DNA of 5,529 nt from Ignavibacteriales bacterium (GTDB taxonomy: Bacteria; Bacteroidota; Ignavibacteria; UBA10030): positions 1-5,529 of the forward strand of contig JACQPU010000142.1 in assembly GCA_016207365.1 (NCBI GenBank). Direction: 5' to 3'. Made by a program: the position numbers and the translations under genes. Of this stretch, positions 1 through 5,529 are shown in pieces. Under the pieces are notes generated by a model, which did no database searches, was not told the origin of the DNA, and saw nothing but the letters and a program-made list of their open reading frames with translations. How positions within the stretch are numbered: the first letter of the stretch is position 1; each line of letters begins with the position of its first letter.

Positions 1-2
1 CC

Positions 3-467
3 CTTGAAGTATGTCAGAACCACCGGGGCTCTATTTCAAGCGTGTTCCAGGCCGGATTGCTTCGTGCAGATGAAGGCATCGAGGCTGCAGAGAAAGCCAT
101 CATTAGCTACGGGGGAATCGAGATGGCGTTCCTAGAGAAAGGTCTTGTATGGATTTCCCTGGCAATATCGCTTGCCCCGCTTCTCGGATTCACCGGCACG
201 GTGCAGGGAATGATTGAAGCGTTTGACGCCATCAAAGAGGCGAAGAATATCTCTCCGGAAATTGTTGCCGGAGGTATCTCGGTTGCGCTGCTCACGACAC
301 TCTTTGGTCTCGTGTGCGCAATGGTACTTCAGGTGTTTTACAACTACTTCGTCTCCCGCATTGACCGTCTGGTCATCGATATGGAGGAAAGCTCCATTGA
401 ACTCATCGACTCCCTCGTCCTCCTCAAAGCCGGAAAGAAGGTCGTTGAGCGATCCTCCAAGAAATAG
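3..467 (+). CDS. exbB: ExbB/TolQ/MotA-type proton channel subunit, C-terminal part (5' end outside window)
   Basis: Inner-membrane channel subunit that, with ExbD, couples proton flow to energising TonB or Tol-type envelope machinery. The open frame runs to the window's left edge without a stop, so 154 residues of a longer protein are visible. A GTG at 42 is in frame, but the residues before it (ending GSISS) continue the family pattern into VFQAGLLRADEG, so it is not the real start. Two membrane segments are visible, about 141-215 and 276-350. The first carries LGFTGTVQGMI and the second ALLTTLFGLV; their threonines match the polar channel-lining positions of the family. The first transmembrane helix and most of the cytoplasmic loop must lie upstream, probably 80-110 residues judging from usual family length. 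The charged C-terminus (KAGKKVVERSSKK) is presumably cytoplasmic. An exbD gene follows after 17 bases. ExbB, TolQ and MotA share this fold; the ExbD neighbours exclude MotA, and ExbB is favoured over TolQ by the tandem ExbD arrangement. Confidence 0.92.
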   Translation, partial: LEVCQNHRGSISSVFQAGLLRADEGIEAAEKAIISYGGIEMAFLEKGLVWISLAISLAPLLGFTGTVQGMIEAFDAIKEAKNISPEIVAGGISVALLTTLFGLVCAMVLQVFYNYFVSRIDRLVIDMEESSIELIDSLVLLKAGKKVVERSSKK

Positions 468-470
468 CCG

Positions 471-475
471 AGGAG
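471..475 (+). promoter_or_regulatory. Ribosome binding site of first exbD
   Basis: AGGAG lies 9 bases before the ATG at 485. It supports that ATG over the one at 491 (residue 3) and over the out-of-frame ATG at 477. Confidence 0.7.
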
Positions 476-484
476 AATGATTCC

Positions 485-997
485 ATGGCAATGCTTCGCA
501 AACGTGCCAGCAGAGATGTGCAGATTCCGACAAGCTCCATGGCGGATATCTCTTTCCTCCTCCTGCTGTTCTTCCTCGTGACAACAACAATCGACGTTGA
601 TACGGGCATCGGCCTTGTGCTTCCGCCTCCGGTGGAAGAGACGGATATCGTGAAAATGGACCCCGACCGGATCATCAAGGTTCTTGTCAATGCCGCGGGT
701 GATGTTCTGATCAACGACGAGCTCGCATCGCTGCTTCAGATCCATGAGATAGTCGCAAACAAGCTACGGGCAAAACCCAAGATGATCGTGTCCATCAAAA
801 CCGACCGCGAAACGCCCTACAGAGTATATATCGGCGCCTTGGATGAAATCAAGCAGGCATATAATGCCCTGCGTGAAGAGTACGCTTTACAGACCTTCGG
901 TTTGCCCCTAAAGCAGTTGACAAAGGAACAGATGGACGAAGTGCGGGAAAACGTCAAGCAAAGTATTTCCATTGCCGAACCTGAGCGGACACGTTAG
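485..997 (+). CDS. exbD: ExbD/TolR-family biopolymer transport protein, first copy
   Basis: Partner of ExbB in the proton-driven inner-membrane motor: a single N-terminal membrane helix and a periplasmic domain. The 170-residue protein has a short basic cytoplasmic start, then IPTSSMADISFLLLLFFLV (about residues 14-32). Asp21 in this segment matches the conserved proton-carrying aspartate of ExbD/TolR. The periplasmic region begins with the usual LPPP turn (about 46-49) and continues through a DVLINDE strand and an IVSIKTDRETPYRVYIGALDEI stretch typical of the fold. After the domain there is a tail of about 30 residues (FGLPLKQLTKEQMDEV...ISIAEPERTR). I recognise this tail from Bacteroidota-type ExbD proteins; it is absent from the short proteobacterial form. 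The start is supported by AGGAG 9 bases upstream. It sits between exbB and a second, different exbD, with a 12-base gap to the latter, so the three are surely co-transcribed. TolR is a less likely alternative name. Confidence 0.93.
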   Translation: MAMLRKRASRDVQIPTSSMADISFLLLLFFLVTTTIDVDTGIGLVLPPPVEETDIVKMDPDRIIKVLVNAAGDVLINDELASLLQIHEIVANKLRAKPKMIVSIKTDRETPYRVYIGALDEIKQAYNALREEYALQTFGLPLKQLTKEQMDEVRENVKQSISIAEPERTR

Positions 998-1000
998 AGG
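996..1000 (+). promoter_or_regulatory. Ribosome binding site of second exbD
   Basis: AGAGG overlaps the TAG stop of the first exbD (995-997) and sits 9 bases before the ATG at 1010. This fixes the start of the second copy and suggests that its translation follows that of the first. Confidence 0.65.
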
Positions 1001-1009
1001 ATTCCCGGA

Positions 1010-1423
1010 ATGAAATTCAAGAAAAAGCAGGCTTCAACGAAGCAGTCGATTCCAACGGCATCGCTCCCCGATATCATTTTTATGCTGCTCATTTTCTTCA
1101 TGGTCTCGACGGTTCTCAGAGAATACGACATCAAAGTCCAGTACACGCTTCCTTCGGCCACGCAGATCGAAAAGATCGATAACAAGCGTATCGTGACCTA
1201 CATCTGGGTGGGGAGGGATGGCAGAGTCCAGATCGACGACAATATCGTTCTCATCCCCGAGATTCAGAATATTGCTGCCAAGAAGCGGCGTGATGTACCC
1301 CAGGTAATCATGTCGCTAAGGATTGACGAAGGTTCCCGGATGGGAATCGTCACCGACATCCAGCAGCAGCTTCGAAAGGGAGATGCACTACGAATCAACT
1401 ATTCGGCACTTCAAAAACTCTGA
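1010..1423 (+). CDS. exbD: ExbD/TolR-family biopolymer transport protein, second copy
   Basis: Second ExbD-type subunit of the same motor, 137 residues, clearly diverged from its neighbour rather than a recent duplicate. A strongly basic start (KFKKKQ) is followed by IPTASLPDIIFMLLIFFMV (about residues 14-32), with the conserved membrane aspartate again at residue 21. The periplasmic part begins TLPSATQIEKI and shows a YIWVGRDGRVQIDD strand pair, then MSLRIDEGSRMGIVTDIQQQLRKGDALRINYSALQKL, ending almost directly after the domain without the tail seen in the first copy. This is the pattern I know from the second ExbD of Bacteroidota exbB-exbD-exbD clusters. It is the last gene of the operon: an intrinsic terminator begins 25 bases after its stop. 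No tonB gene follows in the window. What each of the two ExbDs contributes, for example a mixed dimer in the ExbB pore, cannot be told from sequence. Confidence 0.93.
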   Translation: MKFKKKQASTKQSIPTASLPDIIFMLLIFFMVSTVLREYDIKVQYTLPSATQIEKIDNKRIVTYIWVGRDGRVQIDDNIVLIPEIQNIAAKKRRDVPQVIMSLRIDEGSRMGIVTDIQQQLRKGDALRINYSALQKL

Positions 1424-1447
1424 CCACCATCCATAAGCGGTTTCCTG

Positions 1448-1487
1448 ACGAGGCACTCTCACGCAACGGGATTGCCTCGTTTTGTTT
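1448..1487 (+). terminator. Rho-independent terminator after the exbB-exbD-exbD operon
   Basis: A perfect 8-base inverted repeat, ACGAGGCA (1448-1455) and TGCCTCGT (1473-1480), is followed by a T-rich run TTTTGTTT (1480-1487). The 17-base interior can extend the stem after one C/T mismatch: TCTC (1457-1460) pairs with GGGA (1468-1471) using one T-G wobble, leaving a 7-base loop. There is no A-run before the left arm, so it should act only on rightward transcripts. It separates the ExbBD operon from yqeY, implying a promoter for the next operon at or after this hairpin, although I could not recognise one. Confidence 0.8.
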
Positions 1488-1511
1488 AACCCGCGCCTCG
1501 GGCAGACAACG

Positions 1512-1964
1512 ATGATGACACTCAACGAACGCATTGCAGAAGATATGAAAACCGCTCTCAAGGGCGGTGAGCGAACAAAGCTCGAAACGCTCCGAACGGT
1601 CAGGGCGCAGATCCTCGAGCTTTCGAAGCGCGGAACGGACAACCCCGTTACGGCAGACGACGAGGTCAACGTCCTTCGGACGGCAATCAAGAAACGGAAG
1701 GAAGCGATCGAGCTCTATACACAGGCTGGAAGAATGGACCTGGCGGAGAAAGAATCCCGCGAACTCGAGATCATCCAATCGTACTTTCCGAAGCAGCTCG
1801 ACGCGGGGGAGATTGAGCGGGAGGTCGAGAGAATTCTCAAGACGTTGGGCGTTCTATCATTCCGAGATTTCGGAAAGGCTATGGGAGCGGTTATGAAGGA
1901 ACTGAAGGGAAAAGCAGAAGGCGGAATGGTGCAGGATGTCGTTAAGCGAAAGCTCGGTGCGTGA
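1512..1964 (+). CDS. yqeY: GatB/YqeY domain protein
   Basis: Small soluble protein related to the tail domain of GatB, the subunit of tRNA-dependent amidotransferase that contacts tRNA. The role of free-standing YqeY is not well established. From ATG 1512 it is 150 residues, close to the usual family length. The start LNERIAEDMKTALKGGERTKLETLR (about 4-28) is the expected N-terminal helix. The core has VLRTAIKKRKEAIELY (about 54-69), then QAGRMDLAEKESRELEIIQSYFPKQL (71-96), and the end has MGAVMKELKGKAEGGMV before a basic last helix. Start choice: an in-frame TTG at 1482 would add ten residues but lies inside the T-run of the terminator and gives sequence unlike the family, so it is rejected. 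ATG 1512 and ATG 1515 are adjacent and cannot be told apart; no strong ribosome site precedes either (only a weak GGGCAG at 1500-1505). It is the first gene of the second operon, 3 bases before the cvpA-like gene. Confidence 0.92.
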   Translation: MMTLNERIAEDMKTALKGGERTKLETLRTVRAQILELSKRGTDNPVTADDEVNVLRTAIKKRKEAIELYTQAGRMDLAEKESRELEIIQSYFPKQLDAGEIEREVERILKTLGVLSFRDFGKAMGAVMKELKGKAEGGMVQDVVKRKLGA

Positions 1965-1967
1965 ACC

Positions 1968-2546
1968 ATGATCATCGATCTGTTTATCATTTTCCCGGTC
2001 ATTGCGCTCTGCGTTCTGGGTTTTAGGGACGGAATCGTGAAAAAGGGAATTGGGGTTGTTGTCACGATCATCGCATTGATCGTTGCCCAGCTCATGGTGA
2101 ACGACGTGGCGGAATTCTATGTCAATGAATTCGATTCCGACCGGACCGATGCCGTGATCCTGGGATTTTACACCGTGTTTTTCGGCCTTGTGTTTCTCCA
2201 ATCCCTGATCTATCGCCTTTCCGGTACTGAGTACAGAATCGGCGGAATTGCCGACCGCATTATCGGATCAATACTCGGCCTTTTCCAGGGACTTGTCATC
2301 ATGAGCGTGATTTTCATGATGCTGAACCTGACCGGATTCCCTTCCAGATCCTATCGCAATGATTCCCGATTGTACAAACCTGTCGTGAACATCGCTCCGC
2401 AGATTCTCGATTTCACCCTCGAAGTCGTTCCGGAGAAGACGGGGGAAATCAAAGGACAAGCCAAGGAACGCCTTGACGAGTTCACCAAGCCCGACAAACC
2501 AGCTCCCAAGCAAAAGGAAACCCCCTCGCAGCCCCAAAAACGATGA
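1968..2546 (+). CDS. CvpA-family inner-membrane protein
   Basis: Integral membrane protein of the CvpA family, named after the E. coli gene needed for colicin V production; its molecular role is unsettled. The 192-residue protein shows four likely membrane segments at about residues 5-19, 26-44, 62-82 and 98-121. FRDGIVK (19-25) follows the first helix, as usual in this family, and DRIIGSILGLFQG (96-108) gives the family's glycine-spaced DRxxGxxxGxxxG pattern at the start of the last helix. The last 20 residues or so are rich in Lys, Pro and Gln (KPDKPAPKQKETPSQPQKR) and probably form a disordered tail. The ATG lies 3 bases after the yqeY stop with no clear ribosome site, suggesting translational coupling. 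Its TGA overlaps the mutS2 ATG. Hydrophobic layout plus the motif make the family call fairly safe, but not a function. Confidence 0.87.
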   Translation: MIIDLFIIFPVIALCVLGFRDGIVKKGIGVVVTIIALIVAQLMVNDVAEFYVNEFDSDRTDAVILGFYTVFFGLVFLQSLIYRLSGTEYRIGGIADRIIGSILGLFQGLVIMSVIFMMLNLTGFPSRSYRNDSRLYKPVVNIAPQILDFTLEVVPEKTGEIKGQAKERLDEFTKPDKPAPKQKETPSQPQKR

Positions 2547-4876
2547 ACCCGGATTTTTCCACCTCCCTCCGAAAACTTGAATTCGACAAGGTTCAGCGCC
2601 GAATAAGCGAGTTGGCCTCCAGTGATCCCGGGAAAACGCTCTGCCGCTCGATTGCACCGTCCGTCGACCCAGCTTGGATTTCGGCAGAGCTTCATCGCGT
2701 AGAGGAAGCCAAGCAGTTGTTGATCACCGAAGGGTCTGTACCGCTGGACGGCTTGAAGGACATTCTGCCCCACCTGAAGAAAACCGCAGTAGAGGATCAG
2801 GTCCTGACGCCTGTCGAGCTCCTCGACGTTGCCGCCAGCCTTCGCATCTCCAGAACGATCCACGCGTTTCTTCGGAAACGGGCGTCCACCGCGCCATCGC
2901 TGGCGGCCGGTGCCTCGGATCTTTTTTTCGACCGCGTTGTCGAGTTCAATATTGCCGGCGCCTTGGACGAGTCCGGCCAGGTGAGGGACTCTGCATCGAA
3001 GGAGCTGCAGATGATCCGCGCCGATATGGCGCAACTCCGCGAGCAATTGCGAAAGCGCCTTTCGGCAATTCTGAAAGAAGTGGCTCAGAAAGAGATGGTC
3101 CAGGACGATATTATTACGACGCGGGACGGCCGCCTCGTGATCCCGGTTAAAGCGGAGTTCAAGCACAAAGTGGCCGGTTTCATTCATTCAACCTCGGCCA
3201 GCGGCGCCACGGTCTTCATCGAACCGGCTGAGACGCTCGATCTCAACAATGCCCTCCGCGAGCTCCAGTTCAGGGAACAGCGCGAAATAGAGCGTATCCT
3301 CAAGGACTTAACATCACAAGTAGCAGGGATCAGAGACGGTCTGCAACGTACGCTTGATATCCTCGCTCACTTGGATCTTGCCGTCGCGAAGGCCCGTTAT
3401 TCGATCGAACTCATTGGTTCAGCCCCGCGAACGGGCCTCCTGCCTCTCCTGAAACTCGATACTGCACGTCACCCAATTCTTCTTCAGGCGCACGCGCGGG
3501 ATCAGGTGGTTCCGCTGACGGTTGAGCTTGGCGGCCAAGTCCGAACGATTATCATAACCGGCCCGAACGCCGGAGGAAAAAGCGTTGCCCTCAAAACAAT
3601 CGGACTCTCTGTGCTTCTGACCCAGGCTGGCATCCACATTCCGGCCTCGCCGGATTCTGAAATCCCAGTTTTTGAGCAGGTATTTGTCGATATGGGGGAT
3701 GATCAGTCCATTGAGCAGGATCTCAGCACATTCAGCTCGCATCTCGTCAACCTTCGTACCATTTTGCGCAACAGCACAGTGCAATCGTTAATCCTGATTG
3801 ACGAGATTGGTGCCGGAACCGATCCGGTCGAAGGAGATGCCCTTGCCGCTTCGCTCCTTCGCCGGTTTCAAGAGTGCGGTGCGATGACCGTCGCAACCAC
3901 ACACCACAGTGCACTCAAAGTTTTTGCCCACGAGACTCCCGGCATGGCCAATGCGTCCATGGAATTCGATCGTCAGAACCTCCGGCCAACCTACCGGTTC
4001 CGGTATGGAATCCCGGGAAGCAGCTACGCTCTTGAACTTGCGGAACGCATGGACCTCGATCGCTCCATCCTTGAGCAGGCGAAATCGATGCTTGGAGAGC
4101 AGAAAACAAGTCTCGAATTGCTCATAACAGCGCTTCAGGAAAGGCTTACCGCTGCACGCGAAGCGGCACACGCGGCAGAGGAAGACCGAGCAAACCTCGC
4201 GCGCATCGTCGATTCGTACGACCGGAAGCTTGCGGACGTCCGAACCGAGATCCGAACCCTCCGTGAATCGGCCCGCAATGAAATGCGTCGCATGATCTCC
4301 GAGGCTCAATCAACCATTGAGCGCCTCGTCAAGGCCATTCGTGAATCCTCGGCGTCGCGCGATTCAGTGAAGGCCGCCAAGGAAGCGTTGCAAGGGATGA
4401 TTAAGCACATCGACCAACATGCCGTCGAAATAGAGGAGAGCCCCCGTTTCCATGTCGGCCAAGCGGTAAGGCTGAAGGGAACAGATCCTGTTGGCGAACT
4501 CACGGCGATCAACGGTGACGTGGCGACCGTACTTTGGGAAAACGGAACGTTAAGGGTACCTCTGCATGATCTTGAGCCGGCCGTGCCGCAGGCGGCTGAG
4601 ACGCACAATTCGTTCTCGCTGCCAGCGGCCCCGTCGGAGCTTGACCTTCGCGGCATGACGGGAGACGAGGCGGCAACCAGGGTGGAACATTTTCTCGACG
4701 AAGCGTTCGTCGCGGGGCTTCATCGCGTCGATATTATTCACGGAAAAGGAACCGGCGCGCTCCGAAAGAGAATTTCCGATATGTTAAAAGACTACCCACA
4801 TGTCAAATCGTTCCGGCTTGGAGAATGGAACGAAGGCGGATCAGGTGTGACCGTTGTGGAATTTACAGAAGGGTAG
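2543..4876 (+). CDS. mutS2: MutS2 family ATPase/endonuclease with Smr domain
   Basis: MutS homologue without the mismatch-recognition domain. Family members have been linked to suppression of recombination and, in Bacillus subtilis, to splitting collided ribosomes; which applies here is unknown. At 777 residues it is full length. The N-terminal core and lever helices span about 1-320, including SGATVFIEPAETLDLNNALREL, a family-typical stretch. The ATPase has Walker A GPNAGGKS (340-347), Walker B LILID with catalytic Glu (416-421) followed by IGAGTDPVEGDALA, and the TTHHSALK histidine switch (452-459). A charged coiled coil follows (about 510-630), then a KOW-like beta domain (FHVGQAVRLKG, from 636, to about 680). 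The C-terminal Smr domain has LDLRG (700-704) and HGKGTG (733-738), both nuclease-associated motifs intact. The ATG overlaps the upstream stop as ATGA, with no ribosome site of its own, so translation probably depends on ribosomes finishing the CvpA gene. A biotin carboxylase gene follows after 4 bases. Confidence 0.97.
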   Translation: MNPDFSTSLRKLEFDKVQRRISELASSDPGKTLCRSIAPSVDPAWISAELHRVEEAKQLLITEGSVPLDGLKDILPHLKKTAVEDQVLTPVELLDVAASLRISRTIHAFLRKRASTAPSLAAGASDLFFDRVVEFNIAGALDESGQVRDSASKELQMIRADMAQLREQLRKRLSAILKEVAQKEMVQDDIITTRDGRLVIPVKAEFKHKVAGFIHSTSASGATVFIEPAETLDLNNALRELQFREQREIERILKDLTSQVAGIRDGLQRTLDILAHLDLAVAKARYSIELIGSAPRTGLLPLLKLDTARHPILLQAHARDQVVPLTVELGGQVRTIIITGPNAGGKSVALKTIGLSVLLTQAGIHIPASPDSEIPVFEQVFVDMGDDQSIEQDLSTFSSHLVNLRTILRNSTVQSLILIDEIGAGTDPVEGDALAASLLRRFQECGAMTVATTHHSALKVFAHETPGMANASMEFDRQNLRPTYRFRYGIPGSSYALELAERMDLDRSILEQAKSMLGEQKTSLELLITALQERLTAAREAAHAAEEDRANLARIVDSYDRKLADVRTEIRTLRESARNEMRRMISEAQSTIERLVKAIRESSASRDSVKAAKEALQGMIKHIDQHAVEIEESPRFHVGQAVRLKGTDPVGELTAINGDVATVLWENGTLRVPLHDLEPAVPQAAETHNSFSLPAAPSELDLRGMTGDEAATRVEHFLDEAFVAGLHRVDIIHGKGTGALRKRISDMLKDYPHVKSFRLGEWNEGGSGVTVVEFTEG

Positions 4877-4881
4877 AGGAG
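4867..4881 (+). promoter_or_regulatory. Ribosome-binding region of the biotin carboxylase gene
   Basis: Two purine-rich candidates lie here at the end of mutS2. AGAAGGG (4867-4873) is 7 bases before the GTG at 4881, a normal spacing. AGAGGAG (4875-4881) is the better match to the ribosomal consensus but overlaps the GTG itself, so it cannot serve that codon. It could only serve a start further inside, such as the rare codon ATA at 4893. I prefer the GTG, served by the first candidate. Confidence 0.4.
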
Positions 4882-5529
4882 TGAAACGGCAAATACGAAA
4901 ACTGCTCGTGGCTAACCGCGGCGAGATCGCTGTCCGCATCATGCAAACGTGTCGCGACATGGGCATCCGCACCGCTGCCATGTTTGCGGACTCAGACCGG
5001 ACAGCCATGCACGTCCACTCGGCCGATGAAGCGTATCCGCTGAAGGGTGCCAGCGCGCGCGAAACGTATCTGGACCAGAACAAGATCCTCGAAATTGCAC
5101 GCCGGTCAGGTTCTGATGCAATTCATCCTGGGTATGGCTTCCTCTCAGAGAATCCTGTATTCGCAAAGGCAGTCGAGGAAGCTGGACTGGCGTTCGTAGG
5201 ACCATCATCCGAAGCCATTGCCCTGCTCGGAGACAAGACGGCCGCCAGAGCTTTGGCCCTCCGACTTGGAATCCCGACTGTTGAAGGCACGCACGAGGCT
5301 TTTGCAGATGCCGGACAGGCCCTCGAATCTGTGCAGAGACTTCAATTCCCGCTCCTTCTCAAAGCCGCCGCCGGCGGTGGAGGGAAAGGAATGCGCATTG
5401 TGCAGAGCGCCGACGAATTTGCCTCGGCCTTTAAACTGGCGTCCTCTGAGGCGCAGAAAGCCTTTGGGGATCCAAGGATGTACGTTGAGCGGTACCTTGT
5501 AAACCCCCACCATGTGGAGGTCCAGATCC
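4881..5529 (+). CDS. Biotin carboxylase (AccC-like or acyl-CoA carboxylase alpha subunit), N-terminal part, 3' end outside window
   Basis: Carboxylates biotin on its carrier domain using ATP and bicarbonate, the first half-reaction of acetyl-CoA, propionyl-CoA and related carboxylases in the cytoplasm. The frame stays open to the right edge: 216 codons plus one base. The start KRQIRKLLVANRGEIAVRI is the family signature, followed by DAIHPGYGFLSENP (about 74-87) and FVGPSSEAI. The ATP-grasp domain is visible: LLGDK with Lys119, LLLKAAAGGGGKGMR with Lys161 and the glycine-rich loop 165-168, then YVERYL and NPHHVEVQI at the edge. Lys119 and Lys161 correspond to Lys116 and Lys159 of E. coli AccC, and the near-equal numbering supports a start at or close to GTG 4881. 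The ATP-grasp end and C-terminal domain are missing, so one cannot tell a free AccC subunit from a longer protein with a fused biotin carrier or carboxyltransferase. It lies 4 bases after mutS2, in the same operon. Confidence 0.95.
   Translation, partial: MKRQIRKLLVANRGEIAVRIMQTCRDMGIRTAAMFADSDRTAMHVHSADEAYPLKGASARETYLDQNKILEIARRSGSDAIHPGYGFLSENPVFAKAVEEAGLAFVGPSSEAIALLGDKTAARALALRLGIPTVEGTHEAFADAGQALESVQRLQFPLLLKAAAGGGGKGMRIVQSADEFASAFKLASSEAQKAFGDPRMYVERYLVNPHHVEVQI

Noticed and set aside
42..44. GTG at 42 as the start of the ExbB protein
   Set aside because: The frame is open to the left edge, the upstream residues fit the family, and a start here would remove the first membrane helix and most of the cytoplasmic loop.
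132..745. Minus-strand open frames opposite exbB and the first exbD
   Set aside because: Both sense-strand proteins match known families end to end; the antisense frames have Cys/His/Arg-rich shadow composition and no coherent domain.
1482..1511. TTG at 1482 as the start of yqeY
   Set aside because: It lies in the T-run of the terminator, and the ten added residues (FNPRLGQTT and the start) do not resemble the family's N-terminus; the family match begins at 1512/1515.
2351..3187. 278-codon open frame on the minus strand across the CvpA-family gene and mutS2
   Set aside because: It lies antisense to two well-supported genes, has no family-like motifs, and its composition (rich in Arg, Gly, Leu) is what a shadow of the coding strand gives in moderately GC-rich DNA.
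3788..4309. 173-codon minus-strand open frame inside mutS2
   Set aside because: It is antisense to the intact ATPase and coiled-coil part of MutS2, with no recognisable domain and no separate ribosome site or promoter.
2543..4876. Possible MutS1-type mismatch repair protein or defence-system ATPase
   Set aside because: There is no MutS1 mismatch-binding Phe-x-Glu domain at the N-terminus, and the C-terminal KOW plus Smr arrangement is that of MutS2. Neighbouring genes are housekeeping, with no defence partner.

Overview
The window is a compact, one-strand bacterial stretch with six protein genes, all on the + strand and two of them cut by the window edges. The best taxonomic clues are the two ExbD proteins. 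The first ends in a Bacteroidota-style tail (a KEQ...ISIAEP stretch after the ExbD domain). The second has the short basic start, the SLPDIIFMLLIFFM membrane segment and the TLPSA...RINYSALQKL end that I associate with the tandem ExbD pairs of the Bacteroidota/Chlorobiota/Ignavibacteria group. Base composition is moderate, slightly GC-rich by eye. I therefore suggest a member of that group, possibly a deep or uncultured lineage rather than a classic AT-rich Bacteroidetes. This is a judgement from remembered family patterns, not a search result.

Layout. Bases 3-1423 hold the first operon: the end of an ExbB/TolQ-type proton-channel subunit and two different ExbD/TolR-type subunits, separated by 17 and 12 bases. 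Together they should form an inner-membrane motor that uses the proton gradient to energise TonB-dependent outer-membrane transport or a Tol-like function. A good intrinsic terminator (1448-1487) closes this operon.

Bases 1512-5529 hold a second, tightly packed operon: yqeY (GatB/YqeY domain), a CvpA-family membrane protein, mutS2 (complete, with ATPase and Smr domains) and the first 216 codons of a biotin carboxylase. Gaps are 3 bases, a 4-base ATGA overlap, and 4 bases, so translation is probably coupled. The biotin carboxylase has no stop codon in the window and starts with GTG, so it is easy to miss.

The products of the second operon do not form an obvious single pathway: tRNA or translation-related (YqeY), membrane (CvpA), DNA or ribosome quality control (MutS2), and fatty-acid or acyl-CoA carboxylation. 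It looks like a housekeeping cluster. I found no mobile element, CRISPR array, RNA gene, phage gene or defence system, and I do not think the window holds a new system. The points worth a second look are small: start-site ambiguities, the paired divergent ExbDs, and the conserved-looking linkage of the second operon.
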